DNA from: Synechococcus sp. SynAce01
GTDB taxonomy: Bacteria > Cyanobacteriota > Cyanobacteriia > PCC-6307 > Cyanobiaceae
DNA: 64,000 bases
Direction of reading: 5' to 3'
NCBI RefSeq assembly: GCF_001885215.1
Contig: NZ_CP018091.1
Location: 2,542,001 to 2,606,000, forward strand
Positions 8,379 through 16,309 of this stretch are shown here, in pieces. Numbering within the stretch: position 1 is the first letter of the stretch; every line of letters begins with the position of its first letter. A program made the position numbers and the translations under genes. Below the pieces are notes generated by a model. The model saw nothing but the letters and a program-made list of their open reading frames with translations, was not told the DNA's origin and searched no databases.

Positions 8379-9428
8379 ATGAAGCCTGTTCACTTCTTTC
8401 TGGCAATGGCGGGGCCGATTCCGGTCCTCTCGCTCGTGGCAGCTGGAGCTGTGCCCGGTGTAGCCGATTCCCGCTCGCTCAGCTGGGACGACTTGCCCGA
8501 GGCCTTGGCTGAGGCTCACCTGGCGCTAGCGCCAGGTGAGCCTTCTGCCAATCGCTTCTGGATCAAAATCAGCAGCCAAGTCAGCATCAGGGAGCTGGCG
8601 GATGCCTTGAGCCTTGTGCCCACAGACCTAGCCCAACTCAACAAGCGTCAGGTTGGCCATCGCCTTCAACCAGGTGAATGGGTGCAATTGCCTGGCGAGT
8701 CCCAGGAGCGTGCTCGGCGGCTGGACTCACTCGACGCCGGACAGATCCGCCGTACGCCACCCGCTTCGGTTTCTGGGCCTGTTGCCTCCACTGGAGTGGT
8801 TCGCTTCGGTGATGATCTTGGCAAGCTGGCGCAGCGTTATGGCATGCGTCTTCAGGATCTGTTACAGCTGAATCCAGGACTCCAGGCTGCCAGCCTGGTA
8901 ACCGGCACTCAGATTCGTGTCGCTAATTCTTCTCCGGCCCGCAGCCGCATGGTGCTGGGACTCAATCCTGTCGGTAGCGGTGGTCTGAGCTGGCCTGAAC
9001 TGCCCAGCTTCGGCGGTGAAGCTGAGGTTCGCCCCGCCCCGACCACCACCACCTGGATCTGGCCAGCGAAGGGGGTGTTCACTTCGGGATTCGGTTGGCG
9101 CTGGGGTCGCATGCACAAGGGCGTCGACATTGCCAGCAACGTCGGCACGCCGATCGTGGCAGCCCGCTCAGGCCGCGTCAGTTATGCGGGATGGCACAAC
9201 GGCGGCTACGGCTATCTCGTTGAGATCATCCATGATGATGGCAGCAAAACTCTCTACGGCCACAACAGCCGGGTGACGGTCCAAGTCGGCCAGACGGTTG
9301 CTCAGGGCACCAAGATCGCGGCGATGGGCAGTACGGGCCGCAGCACGGGCCCCCACCTTCATTTCGAGATTCACCCTGCCGGTCGCGGTGCGGCCAATCC
9401 ACTTCAGTTTCTTCCTGGCAGAGCCTGA
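8379..9428 (+). CDS. Secreted LysM / M23 (LytM-like) peptidase
   Basis: This 349-residue protein starts at ATG 8379 with a signal-like N-terminus (MKPVHFFLAMAGPIPVLSLVAAGAVPGVA). Two LysM-type repeats follow (ISSQVSIRELADALSLVPTDL with LQPGEWVQLP; FGDDLGKLAQRYGMRLQDLL with TGTQIRVAN). The C-terminus is an M23 endopeptidase domain. The zinc ligands are visible as H..D in GRMHKGVDIA and HLH in GPHLHFEIHP. The expected role is cleavage of peptidoglycan cross-bridges, or activation of amidases, in the periplasm. The frame also opens further upstream, but that extension lacks a signal peptide. A perfect 32-bp palindrome lies within codons 45-55. Confidence 0.9.
   Translation: MKPVHFFLAMAGPIPVLSLVAAGAVPGVADSRSLSWDDLPEALAEAHLALAPGEPSANRFWIKISSQVSIRELADALSLVPTDLAQLNKRQVGHRLQPGEWVQLPGESQERARRLDSLDAGQIRRTPPASVSGPVASTGVVRFGDDLGKLAQRYGMRLQDLLQLNPGLQAASLVTGTQIRVANSSPARSRMVLGLNPVGSGGLSWPELPSFGGEAEVRPAPTTTTWIWPAKGVFTSGFGWRWGRMHKGVDIASNVGTPIVAARSGRVSYAGWHNGGYGYLVEIIHDDGSKTLYGHNSRVTVQVGQTVAQGTKIAAMGSTGRSTGPHLHFEIHPAGRGAANPLQFLPGRA
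8512..8543. repeat. Perfect 32-bp palindrome inside the M23 peptidase gene
   Basis: The 16 bases at 8512-8527 (AGGCTCACCTGGCGCT) are followed with no spacer by their exact reverse complement at 8528-8543. The symmetry breaks at the next base pair (G 8511 against T 8544). It encodes part of the linker between the signal peptide and the first LysM repeat (AEAHLALAPGEP). No U-tract follows, so it is not a simple terminator. Confidence 0.9.
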
Positions 9429-9473
9429 ACAGAAGCTGGTGGAATCGGCGATCGTCTAAACTCCAGAGGATAA

Positions 9474-9547
9474 GGCTCGGTAGCTCAGCTGGTTAGAGCG
9501 TGGGATTCATAACCCCAAGGTCGAGTGTTCAAGTCACTCTCGAGCCA
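9474..9547 (+). tRNA. tRNA-Met (anticodon CAT)
   Basis: The cloverleaf folds by eye. The acceptor arm pairs GGCTCGG with TCGAGCC (one G-T pair), the D stem pairs GCTC with GAGC, and the anticodon loop is TTCATAA. The variable region is AGGTC, and the T arm pairs GAGTG with CACTC around TTCAAGT. The discriminator base is A and CCA is not encoded. The 1-72 pair is G-C, which rules out the initiator, so this should be elongator tRNA-Met. A tRNA-Ile read by a lysidine-modified CAT cannot be excluded without comparison. The anticodon stem ends in an A-C mismatch (31-39). Confidence 0.9.
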
Positions 9548-9808
9548 TTTGATTCTTCACTCCATTGGATGGAATTGTGATGGTTATTTCATCTATTCGA
9601 TGTCAACTGTTTTGATTGGTTGACGAGTTTTTTTATTTGGCCTCAGTTAATAGGCCCAAATTGACAGGCCTAACTTAATCGATGTAAGTTAAGGACAACT
9701 CAAAAATCACCTTTCTTGCCAGTCCTGTCGAGTCAGACCTGTTGTCAGGACTTGAATCCGATTGGCAGCCTCGGCGGGCATGTCGGATTTTTCAAGGTGC
9801 CCTTAATT
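9548..9808. other. AT-rich intergenic DNA left of the insertion sequence
   Basis: No gene is visible. The sequence is clearly AT-richer than the neighbouring genes. It contains small inverted repeats, for example AACTTA/TAAGTT near 9670-9690 and AGTCCTG/CAGGACT near 9720-9750. These could form hairpins, but I cannot tie them to a function. Confidence 0.4.
9804..9808. repeat. Putative target-site duplication TAATT (left copy)
   Basis: TAATT at 9804-9808 directly abuts the left inverted repeat of the insertion sequence. The same five bases follow the right inverted repeat at 11576-11580, as expected for a duplicated target. A 4-bp AATT duplication would also fit. Confidence 0.6.
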
Positions 9809-9824
9809 GGGAATTCCTGAAAAA
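9809..9824. repeat. Left terminal inverted repeat of the IS
   Basis: GGGAATTCCTGAAAAA matches the reverse complement of the right end except near positions 4-5. The block TTCCTGAAAAA is identical in both ends. Confidence 0.8.
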
Positions 9825-9888
9825 CAAAAGCAAGGCACTCACGCAAAATGCAAGTGCTTCGCCGAAACAGCCAGCGACTCGATGCTGC

Positions 9889-11460
9889 CTATACCGCAAG
9901 CAGCAAATCGTGCGATTGGCCTCTGAGAGAGTAGTAGCCCTCTGAGTTCTCCTCCTGGAGGCTGTAAAGACCCAATAACCAACCCAGAATAAGGACAAAA
10001 AAGAGGCGCAGCAGCCTCAGCACCTTCTCGGAGCACATCACGATGAAGGCCATCGAGATCGTGGTCTCGGCACCATGCTTGAGTTTGGCCATGATCTGAT
10101 CCAATGAATACTTACGCTTTCCAGCTCCAAAGGATCCCTCTACCTCATTGCGTCGGCGCTGATCAGCATTGAGTTGCTGCTTGCGGGCAGCATTCAGCTC
10201 TGGGTTCTTTGGGGGACGCCCCAAAGGCTTGCCTGAGAGCCGGATTCCGTTTCTCATGCAGAAGTGTCTATTCTCGCGATTGATGTAGATACGATCAGCG
10301 CAGATCCGCTCTGGGTAGCAACCATTGTCTTCTTTATATTTTTCTGCCTGAGCAATGAGATCTCCACCTTCGTTGTATGCATCCCAACTGATGCGATGAA
10401 GAAATGGAAAACCATTCTCCACAGTGATGCTGATTTTGGCACCAAACTCCACAGCTGCCCTTGCTTTTCCTCGAACGATCGGCCTCACCTGCTTCTGAAC
10501 CAGGTGCACCAGCCGATGGGGAATGCTTCTGGTATTGCTTTCGAGAAGGATGGCTTGCTGCCGTGCCAGTTCACTGCAGGCCAGAAGCTTCTGCCACCAG
10601 TGCTGCTTGAGGGCAGAAAGGCTTGCCCCAACAGCGATCAACGCGTCGATCGACTCAAGATTGCGCTGCAGGTAGCTGAGCTGCTTCCTCACTGCAGCCT
10701 TGATTTTGCGCAGCCTTGGCTTTTTCTGCTTGGCGATCGTGAGGAAGCTGAAACGAGCTTTTTCGCGGTTGTAGTGGGGGCGATGGCGTCCAAAACCTTT
10801 GGACTGATGGCAAAGATCATCGATAATCTTTTCAGTGCCATTCCTCGCCTCGTTGAGCAGCTTCAAATCGGTAGGGTAGGTGATGTCTGCAGGGGTGCAG
10901 GAAGCATCAATGCTGATCGTTCCCCAGTTCTTGCCTTCTGGCCAGTCAGCTGGCTTGATCATCGAATCAAGTGAGAGCTGCGCGCCACCGTCTCCATCTT
11001 GATGATCCGGCTCATCGCTGTCATCAACTCTGGCAGCTACAGCTTCAACCAGCATCTCTTTGCCTCGCTGCACAATCAGCTCATTGATCTTGCGCAGATC
11101 TTTATCTGATAGTCGCTTACGGAAATGAACCATCATCGATGGATCAAAAGGGGCTTTGCTTGAGTAGCCAGAGAAGCCAAGAAAATACTGCATGTATGGA
11201 TTTTCCTGGATCTGCAGTACAGTCTCCTCATCACTCAGACCAAGCCGCTGCTTGATGTAAAGAGCGCCAAACGCTAGGCGTACTGATTTGGCAGGAGCTC
11301 CGATCGTGGCGCTGAACTGTGGTGCGTAGGACGATTCAAGCTCTTCCCACGGTATCAACTGAGCAAGAACCACCCAGCGGTTATCTGGATCAAGTGTGCC
11401 GCCAAAAGGAAGGTGGAACTCCTCGATGGAGAGCTGGCCATTATGATGTTTCCGATACAT
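9889..11460 (-). CDS. IS5-like DDE transposase
   Basis: A 523-residue transposase. The N-terminus (LPFGGTLDPDNRWVVLAQLI, SDEETVLQIQENPYMQYFLG, PFDPSMMVHFRKRL) is the DUF772 domain of IS5/IS1182-type transposases. A DDE_Tnp_1 catalytic domain follows. The three acidic residues are recognisable: D in ISIDASCTPADITYPTD, D in ICADRIYINR, and E in RRNEVEGSFGAGKRKY. The frame has no stops, so the enzyme is probably functional. The C-terminus has a hydrophobic stretch (LRLLRLFFVLILGWLLGLYSL) and ends about 80 bp inside the left inverted repeat. I cannot assign the subgroup (IS5 against IS1182) without a database. Confidence 0.92.
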   Translation of the reverse strand: MYRKHHNGQLSIEEFHLPFGGTLDPDNRWVVLAQLIPWEELESSYAPQFSATIGAPAKSVRLAFGALYIKQRLGLSDEETVLQIQENPYMQYFLGFSGYSSKAPFDPSMMVHFRKRLSDKDLRKINELIVQRGKEMLVEAVAARVDDSDEPDHQDGDGGAQLSLDSMIKPADWPEGKNWGTISIDASCTPADITYPTDLKLLNEARNGTEKIIDDLCHQSKGFGRHRPHYNREKARFSFLTIAKQKKPRLRKIKAAVRKQLSYLQRNLESIDALIAVGASLSALKQHWWQKLLACSELARQQAILLESNTRSIPHRLVHLVQKQVRPIVRGKARAAVEFGAKISITVENGFPFLHRISWDAYNEGGDLIAQAEKYKEDNGCYPERICADRIYINRENRHFCMRNGIRLSGKPLGRPPKNPELNAARKQQLNADQRRRNEVEGSFGAGKRKYSLDQIMAKLKHGAETTISMAFIVMCSEKVLRLLRLFFVLILGWLLGLYSLQEENSEGYYSLRGQSHDLLLAV

Positions 11461-11560
11461 TCGTGGCCGTTACACGATGTAGCGAGCAAGGATTTGCTCG
11501 GTCATGGCCAGTTTAGCGCCTTTGATTGGCTCAAACCAGCTGCAGGGCAGGGGTTTTGGC

Positions 11561-11575
11561 TTTTTCAGGAAGCCC
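11561..11575. repeat. Right terminal inverted repeat of the IS
   Basis: TTTTTCAGGAAGCCC is the reverse complement of the left terminal repeat apart from a small difference near the outer end. It is followed directly by the TAATT target copy. Confidence 0.8.
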
Positions 11576-11580
11576 TAATT
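11576..11580. repeat. Putative target-site duplication TAATT (right copy)
   Basis: The second copy of the 5-bp sequence that flanks the insertion sequence on its left side. Confidence 0.6.
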
Positions 11581-11901
11581 GTTTCTGGCTTGTTAAATTT
11601 AGCATAATAACAAAAATCTATCGATTAATCCTATCCTTAAAAAGATTCTGATTGATCAAACTATTGTTGCCTGAGTAGAAAACGACCTGGCAACCGTTGT
11701 TTTTTATGGAAATCTACCTTCGGCTTCGTTAAGCCTTACGCTTTTTGTAGTTGCACTTCTTTGAATACCATCTTCTTGTCAGCCAAGACTTCATGCTTGG
11801 ATTGTTGTCATGTTGTCAGGCTCCAATAGAGCTGCTGGCATCGCTGCAATCGTCGCTGCAACTTGTTCTGCTCGCGATGCCTGGGATCGTGCTTCAACAG
11901 T
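11581..11901. other. AT-rich intergenic DNA right of the insertion sequence
   Basis: About 320 bp without a supported gene. The first 200 bp are AT-rich with runs such as TTTTTTA. The last 100 bp rise to the GC level of the genome. Short reading frames here run into the antisense strand of the downstream orphan gene and have no family resemblance. Confidence 0.4.
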
Positions 11902-12225
11902 TCAACGCATGTCGATCGCATTGAGCCGATCGCGAAAGCTCCTGGATGAACCGTTGGCGTCCAGCTCAGCGGCGTCGCTGAAGGATTCCGACTTGCTGGA
12001 TGGGGAGCCGTAGCCACTGGAGCGGCGCGAACGGCTGTAACCCATGGGTTGGGGTCGCATCTCAATCGCGCCAGTGCCAGCTCCTCGGGTACCACCAGCT
12101 GCCGCGTCTCCTTCCGCCTGCTGGCGCGGGAGGGGATGGGCCTTGAGCTCACCGCGGAGTTGGTTGAGGAGCCGAAAATGACCAGTGGTGTTGAACTTGC
12201 GCAGAATCGCCGGATCCCAGGACAT
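11902..12225 (-). CDS. Conserved picocyanobacterial orphan protein (107 aa)
   Basis: The N-terminus MSWDPAILRKFNTTGHFRLLNQLRGELK and the C-terminus FRDRLNAIDMR resemble a small family I recall from marine Synechococcus and Prochlorococcus proteomes. No function is known to me. The middle third (residues about 40-90) is Gly/Ser/Arg-rich and probably disordered. There is no signal peptide or membrane segment. It is divergent from the peroxiredoxin gene, with about 160 bp between the two starts that must hold both promoters. It is the first gene to the right of the insertion sequence. Confidence 0.72.
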   Translation of the reverse strand: MSWDPAILRKFNTTGHFRLLNQLRGELKAHPLPRQQAEGDAAAGGTRGAGTGAIEMRPQPMGYSRSRRSSGYGSPSSKSESFSDAAELDANGSSRSFRDRLNAIDMR

Positions 12226-12385
12226 GGAGCTGCTTGCTTTTTAGATTCTCCCCTAACCTTACCCCCCGCCCAAGCATCAAGTTTCGTGATAAATTGAAAC
12301 ACAGGCAGGTGGTCGTTCGTCAGGCTCAATCCTTCAGGCTGAAGACTTGCCTTCCCTGCCATTCCCTTTCTCCTCCAGCACCCCT

Positions 12386-12988
12386 ATGACCGTCAACGCT
12401 TCGCTGCGCGTTGGTCAACAGGCCCCAGGGTTCACCGCAACAGCGGTTGTTGACCAGGAATTCAAAGATGTGTCATTGGCTGATTACCGCGGCCAGTACG
12501 TGGTGCTGTTTTTCTACCCGCTTGATTTTACGTTTGTTTGTCCAACGGAAATCACGGCGTTCAGTGATCGATACAGCGAGTTCAGCAACTTGAACGCCGA
12601 GGTTCTCGGTGTTTCAGTTGACAGTCAGTTCAGCCACCTGGCCTGGATCCAGACCGACCGCAGCCAAGGCGGGCTGGGTGATATTGCCTACCCACTGGTC
12701 GCCGATCTCAAGAAAACAATCGCCAGTTCCTACAACGTTCTCGACGAGGACGCCGGTGTGGCTTTGCGCGGTCTGTTCATCATCGATCCCGATGGCATCG
12801 TCCAGCACGCCACCATCAACAATCTTTCTGTTGGTCGCAACGTCGATGAAACTCTGCGGGTGCTGCAGGCCTTCCAATACGTGCGGGCTCACTCCGGTGA
12901 GGTCTGCCCCGCCAACTGGACCCCGGGCGAACTGACCATGAAGCCCGATCCCGTCGGCAGCAAGGTGTTCTTCGCCGCCATCAGTTGA
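12386..12988 (+). CDS. Typical 2-Cys peroxiredoxin
   Basis: A 200-residue AhpC/Prx1-type peroxidase. The peroxidatic cysteine is in FTFVCPTE (Cys52) and the resolving cysteine in GEVCPANW (Cys174). The catalytic Thr and the FYPLDFTF context are intact. It reduces H2O2 and alkyl hydroperoxides using thioredoxin, and protects photosynthesis. The ATG at 12386 gives [16 protein letters not shown], the usual N-terminus, and the frame above it is only a Ser/Pro-rich extension. The C-terminus lacks the full YF motif of overoxidation-sensitive enzymes (it ends KVFFAAIS), so resistance to overoxidation is possible. It converges on purQ with 22 bp between the stops. Confidence 0.95.
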   Translation: MTVNASLRVGQQAPGFTATAVVDQEFKDVSLADYRGQYVVLFFYPLDFTFVCPTEITAFSDRYSEFSNLNAEVLGVSVDSQFSHLAWIQTDRSQGGLGDIAYPLVADLKKTIASSYNVLDEDAGVALRGLFIIDPDGIVQHATINNLSVGRNVDETLRVLQAFQYVRAHSGEVCPANWTPGELTMKPDPVGSKVFFAAIS

Positions 12989-13010
12989 GCGGCCCCCACC
13001 CCGTGTTGCC

Positions 13011-13664
13011 CTATCCGAGCAGGCTCGCTAGCAGCCGCTGCCCGTCGATCCCGCCCAGCAGGGGATCACAGGCTCGCTCCGGATGGGGCATCAAACCCAG
13101 AACGTTGCCCGCCGGGTTGCAGAGGCCGGCGACATTGCCGATCGAGCCATTGGGATTGCGCTGGTAGCGCAGCACCACCTGTCCCTTCTCTTCCAGCTCT
13201 GCCAGGCTTCCTGCCTCCAGCTGGTAGCGCCCTTCGCCATGGGCGATCGGTAAATGGATCGTCTCCCCGGCGGCATAGCCCTGCAGCCAGCGGCAGGGTC
13301 CGGGTTGGACATTGAGCGTCGCGGGCTCACAGAGAAAGTGCAGGCGCCTGTTGCGAGTCAGGGCCCCGGGTAGCAGGCCAAGCTCGGTCAGCACCTGGAA
13401 GCCGTTGCAGATCCCCAGCACCGGCCCACCCCTGGCGGCAAAGGCCACCACTTCCTGGAGCAGGGGCGCGAAGCGGGCAATGGCGCCACAGCGCAGATAA
13501 TCGCCGTAGCTGAATCCACCCGGCAAGACCACAGCCTCCAATCCGCTGAGATCCCGCTGTTCATGCCACAGAAAGCGGGTTGGAATTCCCAGGCATCCTT
13601 CGGCGGCCCACTGCACGTCTCGGTCGCAGTTGGAGCCAGGAAAAACGGCAATACCAATGGTCAC
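13011..13664 (-). CDS. purQ: Phosphoribosylformylglycinamidine synthase, glutaminase subunit
   Basis: A 217-residue class I glutamine amidotransferase. The nucleophile elbow is GICNGFQ and the catalytic His/Glu are in MPHPERAC near the C-terminus. The N-terminus [13 protein letters not shown] is characteristic of PurQ. It supplies ammonia to PurL in purine synthesis. The start overlaps the purS stop by 4 bp on the same strand, so the two subunits of the complex are translationally coupled. Confidence 0.97.
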   Translation of the reverse strand: MTIGIAVFPGSNCDRDVQWAAEGCLGIPTRFLWHEQRDLSGLEAVVLPGGFSYGDYLRCGAIARFAPLLQEVVAFAARGGPVLGICNGFQVLTELGLLPGALTRNRRLHFLCEPATLNVQPGPCRWLQGYAAGETIHLPIAHGEGRYQLEAGSLAELEEKGQVVLRYQRNPNGSIGNVAGLCNPAGNVLGLMPHPERACDPLLGGIDGQRLLASLLG

Positions 13665-13966
13665 GCCGCCGCCCCCGCCTCGGCGGACTGCAGTTCCAGG
13701 GACCAGTCCTCGATCACAGGGTTGGCCAGCAACCGTTCGCTCAGCAGTTCCAGTTGGGAGCGGGCCGAGCTGGCGTCGATCGCCTCGATCTCGATCTCCA
13801 CTGCCTTGCCGATCCGCAGGCCGACAACCCCCTCAACGCCCAGCCTGGCCGCGGCGGCGCGGGTGGCCTCGCCGGCTGGATCGAGAACCGAGGGCCTCAG
13901 GCTGACCAGAACGCGGGCTTGAAAGCGTGGCACTGGCAGCTCAGGAGATTGATTAAATCTTGCCAT
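13661..13966 (-). CDS. purS: Phosphoribosylformylglycinamidine synthase subunit PurS
   Basis: A small (101 aa) subunit that bridges PurQ and PurL. Recognisable parts are the first strand ([20 protein letters not shown]), the turn [14 protein letters not shown], and the C-terminal LANPVIEDW. The ATG at 13966 gives a PurS-sized protein with a slightly long N-terminus ([14 protein letters not shown]). The frame is open further upstream but is then low in complexity and overlaps the divergent gene at 14022. It forms an operon with purQ by a 4-bp overlap. Confidence 0.93.
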   Translation of the reverse strand: MARFNQSPELPVPRFQARVLVSLRPSVLDPAGEATRAAAARLGVEGVVGLRIGKAVEIEIEAIDASSARSQLELLSERLLANPVIEDWSLELQSAEAGAAA

Positions 13967-14021
13967 CGCACGCTCCTGCAGCTCCTGGCGCTGATCCAGG
14001 TTGAAACTGTGGGAAGCGGGG

Positions 14022-14417
14022 ATGGCTGTGATGCTGGAGACAACGGGATGGCCTTCAACGGTCGCCTCCGCTCTGGAGCGAGTTCGCAGGCCTCTGGGCT
14101 TGGCCATCGGCATCGGCGGCGCTCTGGCCATGCTTCTGCTCTCGGCAGCCCTCGCGGATCAACAACGGCTTCAGTTGCGCTGTCGCACCGATCAGGGTCC
14201 TTGGCAGGCCTGTGTGATGCGGATCGAGGCGGTCGGCGAGCGCTGGAGCCTCGAACTACCTGATGACAGCTTCGATTTCCGCCATGACGGCAGCGGCATT
14301 GTCGAGATGTCGCGGGCCGGTGCTGGTCAGTGGAGGCCAGTCACCAGCCAATGGAGCCCGGAGCATGCGCTCTGCTGGAACGGACTTTGTGCCCTGGGTC
14401 AGTTTCCGCTCGATTGA
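14022..14417 (+). CDS. Membrane-anchored orphan protein (131 aa)
   Basis: I do not recognise a named family. The protein has one N-terminal membrane helix (PLGLAIGIGGALAMLLLSAAL, residues about 25-45) and a small extracytoplasmic domain of about 85 residues. That domain has four Cys residues in two spaced pairs (LRCRTDQGPWQACV and ALCWNGLCALG), which could form disulfides. ATG 14022 or 14031 are possible starts; a TTG start at 14001 is less likely. It is divergent from purS and converges on the CobW gene with 15 bp between the ends. Confidence 0.65.
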   Translation: MAVMLETTGWPSTVASALERVRRPLGLAIGIGGALAMLLLSAALADQQRLQLRCRTDQGPWQACVMRIEAVGERWSLELPDDSFDFRHDGSGIVEMSRAGAGQWRPVTSQWSPEHALCWNGLCALGQFPLD

Positions 14418-14432
14418 GACGCTCAGAGAACC

Positions 14433-15554
14433 TCAGCTGTTCTGAGCGCTAGCAAGCAAGGCAGTTTCCAGGACAGCTCGATCGAGCTGCAGCCCAAGGG
14501 CAACCAGCTCAAGCACCGGCAGCTCAATCGTCGCAGGCTGTGCCGGCCGGACCCCGGCCTGAGGATGCGCCTCATACCAACACTCCAGCCGAGGCCCCAC
14601 CGCCTGGATCTGCAGGGGACGGACCTTGCCAGGCTGTTGCAACGAGCCTTTGAGGCGAAGAATGGCCTGGCGCTCGATCTGATCGCGCAGGATCGCCTCC
14701 AGCCTCTGGCGATTGAAACGGCCTTCCAGCCGGATCGCCACCGATTGCATCGGCACGTGGCTGTGGTCGTGATGGTCGTGGTCGTGATGATCGGAGTCAT
14801 GGTCTGAATGGTGGACATCGCCCGCCTGAACGCCCGAGCCGGCTCCCAGATCGACACGGGAGAGACCCAGCAACAACTCTGGTGCGATCCGACCCTGCTC
14901 CACCGGCAGCACCTGGGTGCCGGGACGGGTCGCCTGGCCGATGCGTTCGCGCACGCGCGCCAGTTGGCTGGGCTCGAGGCGGTCGGCCCGACTGACCAGC
15001 ACCAGATCGGCCGCTTCGAGTTGCTCGTCGAAGAGATCCTCTAGGTCGCTGAAGTGATCAAGGCTGGGGTCAGCGGTCCGTTGTCGCTCGATGGCGGCGG
15101 GATCGCCAACCACGCTGCCCAGGGCCAGGGCTTCGCCATCCACCATCGCCACCACACCATTCACCAGGGTGCGGGTGCGGATCTCCGGCCAGGAGAAGGC
15201 CTGGACCAGGGGCTCAGGCAGGGCAAGACCACTGGTTTCAACCACGATCCCGTCAAGGCGGTCGGCCGAAGCGAGCAGGGTCTGCATCGTCGGCAGGAAG
15301 TCGTCTTGAACGGTGCAACAGAGGCAACCGTTGGCGAGCTCCACCAGCCGGTCTTCGGCCTCATCTTCTGGGCAGAAGCCGCAGCTGCGCAGCAGGGCTC
15401 CATCAATGCCCACTTCACCGAATTCGTTGACGATCACTGCCAGGCGCAGCCCGCTGTTCAGCAGCAGATGGCGCATCAACGTGGTCTTGCCTGCTCCAAG
15501 AAAGCCTGTCACCACGGTGACCGGCAGGCGCCGCTGGGTTGTGCTGGTGGTCAT
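14433..15554 (-). CDS. CobW/COG0523-family metal GTPase with His-rich linker
   Basis: A 373-residue G3E GTPase. The Walker A motif GFLGAGKTT lies at residues 17-25, the COG0523 signature CLCC in NGCLCCTVQDD, and a G-loop-like ETSGLALPEP follows. The two domains are joined by a linker of alternating His and Asp (HHSDHDSDHHDHDHHDHSHV, about residues 245-266), a likely metal-binding segment. The C-terminal CobW_C domain ends the protein. Such proteins insert or chaperone metals (zinc or cobalt). No B12 or zinc uptake gene is adjacent, so the metal is unresolved. The frame extends 10 residues upstream (15584), but MTTSTTQRRLPVTVVTG is the more typical start. Confidence 0.88.
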   Translation of the reverse strand: MTTSTTQRRLPVTVVTGFLGAGKTTLMRHLLLNSGLRLAVIVNEFGEVGIDGALLRSCGFCPEDEAEDRLVELANGCLCCTVQDDFLPTMQTLLASADRLDGIVVETSGLALPEPLVQAFSWPEIRTRTLVNGVVAMVDGEALALGSVVGDPAAIERQRTADPSLDHFSDLEDLFDEQLEAADLVLVSRADRLEPSQLARVRERIGQATRPGTQVLPVEQGRIAPELLLGLSRVDLGAGSGVQAGDVHHSDHDSDHHDHDHHDHSHVPMQSVAIRLEGRFNRQRLEAILRDQIERQAILRLKGSLQQPGKVRPLQIQAVGPRLECWYEAHPQAGVRPAQPATIELPVLELVALGLQLDRAVLETALLASAQNS

Positions 15555-15715
15555 CTCAGGCCCCTTGGCTTGTAAATGGCTCATTCAGCTGGCGTGTTGA
15601 TGCCGGCAGGGTCGCGAAGGACCGAAAAGCAATGGTCATGGGATTGCGTCCGGTCCGCGCCGGGATTGAGGGAGACAAACCGGTGGCTGATCCCCAGCGG
15701 AACCAGGGCAGAAAT

Positions 15716-16309
15716 CTATCGGCAACCCAGGCTTTCAGCCGTGGCGGCGCCGGTGCTCGCATTCACTCCCGCCGCTCTGGCGCAGAGGGCACGCTGCTGG
15801 GAGAGATCCAGCACCGCATCACTGAAATCTGCGCCCTCAATCTCGGCATTGGTGAAGCGGCTCTGCATCAACATCGCGTGACGCAGCACGGTGCCGCGCA
15901 GATCGGCGCCATCGAAGCGTGTGGCAAAAGCCACCACATCCTCGAGATTGGCGCCGCTCAGGTCGCTGTCCCTCAAGTCGCTGGAATTGAACACAGCTCC
16001 GCGCAGATCGGCTTCGCCCAGATCAAAGCCCCGCATTTCGGCCTTGAGGAATTCCTGCTGCTTGAGATCACGGCCGTGCATGTTGGGCTCGAGATCCTGC
16101 AGGGAGCGTTGACCGCGCAGCTCCGGCGCCGTGATCGCCCAGGCCGGCGCCACCGGTAAGGCGAGGCCGGCTGCGCCCAGCATCAGCAGCAGTAAGACCA
16201 GGCTGATCCCGCGTTGATAGATCCCGTGTTGAAGAAGTGGGAACAAAGGCGCAGACCTAGCTTGTGCCTTCAAGCTATGCCAGGCCAAGGCCAAGACGCG
16301 TTTCTGCAT
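15716..16309 (-). CDS. Exported pentapeptide-repeat protein
   Basis: The core has about eight pentapeptide repeats of the A(D/N)LXX type (FLKAEMRGFDLGEADLRGAVF, SDLRDSDLSGANLEDV, DGADLRGTVL, EIEGADFSDAVLDL), which fold as a right-handed beta-helix. An N-terminal hydrophobic segment followed by ALPVAPAWA suggests export to the lumen or periplasm. The C-terminus has a conserved-looking Cys pair (LCARAAG, SLGCR). The start is uncertain. The Met codons at 16309 and 16315 overlap the upp start codon on the other strand, and a later start is possible. Lumenal pentapeptide proteins are common in cyanobacteria; the function here is unknown. Confidence 0.8.
   Translation of the reverse strand: MQKRVLALAWHSLKAQARSAPLFPLLQHGIYQRGISLVLLLLMLGAAGLALPVAPAWAITAPELRGQRSLQDLEPNMHGRDLKQQEFLKAEMRGFDLGEADLRGAVFNSSDLRDSDLSGANLEDVVAFATRFDGADLRGTVLRHAMLMQSRFTNAEIEGADFSDAVLDLSQQRALCARAAGVNASTGAATAESLGCR

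Larger units (their letters stand above)
9809..11575 (-). mobile_element. Complete IS5-superfamily insertion sequence (about 1.77 kb)
   Basis: The element has one intact transposase gene on the minus strand and imperfect terminal inverted repeats. The left end, 9809-9824, reads GGGAATTCCTGAAAAA. The reverse complement of the right end, 11561-11575, reads GGGCTTCCTGAAAAA. TAATT flanks both sides. Its base composition is lower in GC than the host genes. It sits in intergenic DNA between a tRNA gene and an orphan gene, so no coding sequence appears to be interrupted. All visible parts are intact, which suggests recent acquisition and possible activity. Confidence 0.85.

Noticed and set aside
9715-9765. 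tRNA-like remnant left of the insertion sequence (hairpin AGTCCTG/CAGGACT with a TTGAATCC stretch)
   Set aside because: No full T arm or acceptor pairing could be built, so it is not called as a tRNA fragment.
9742-9945. Short plus-strand frame crossing the left end of the insertion sequence
   Set aside because: It spans the element boundary and has no protein-family resemblance.
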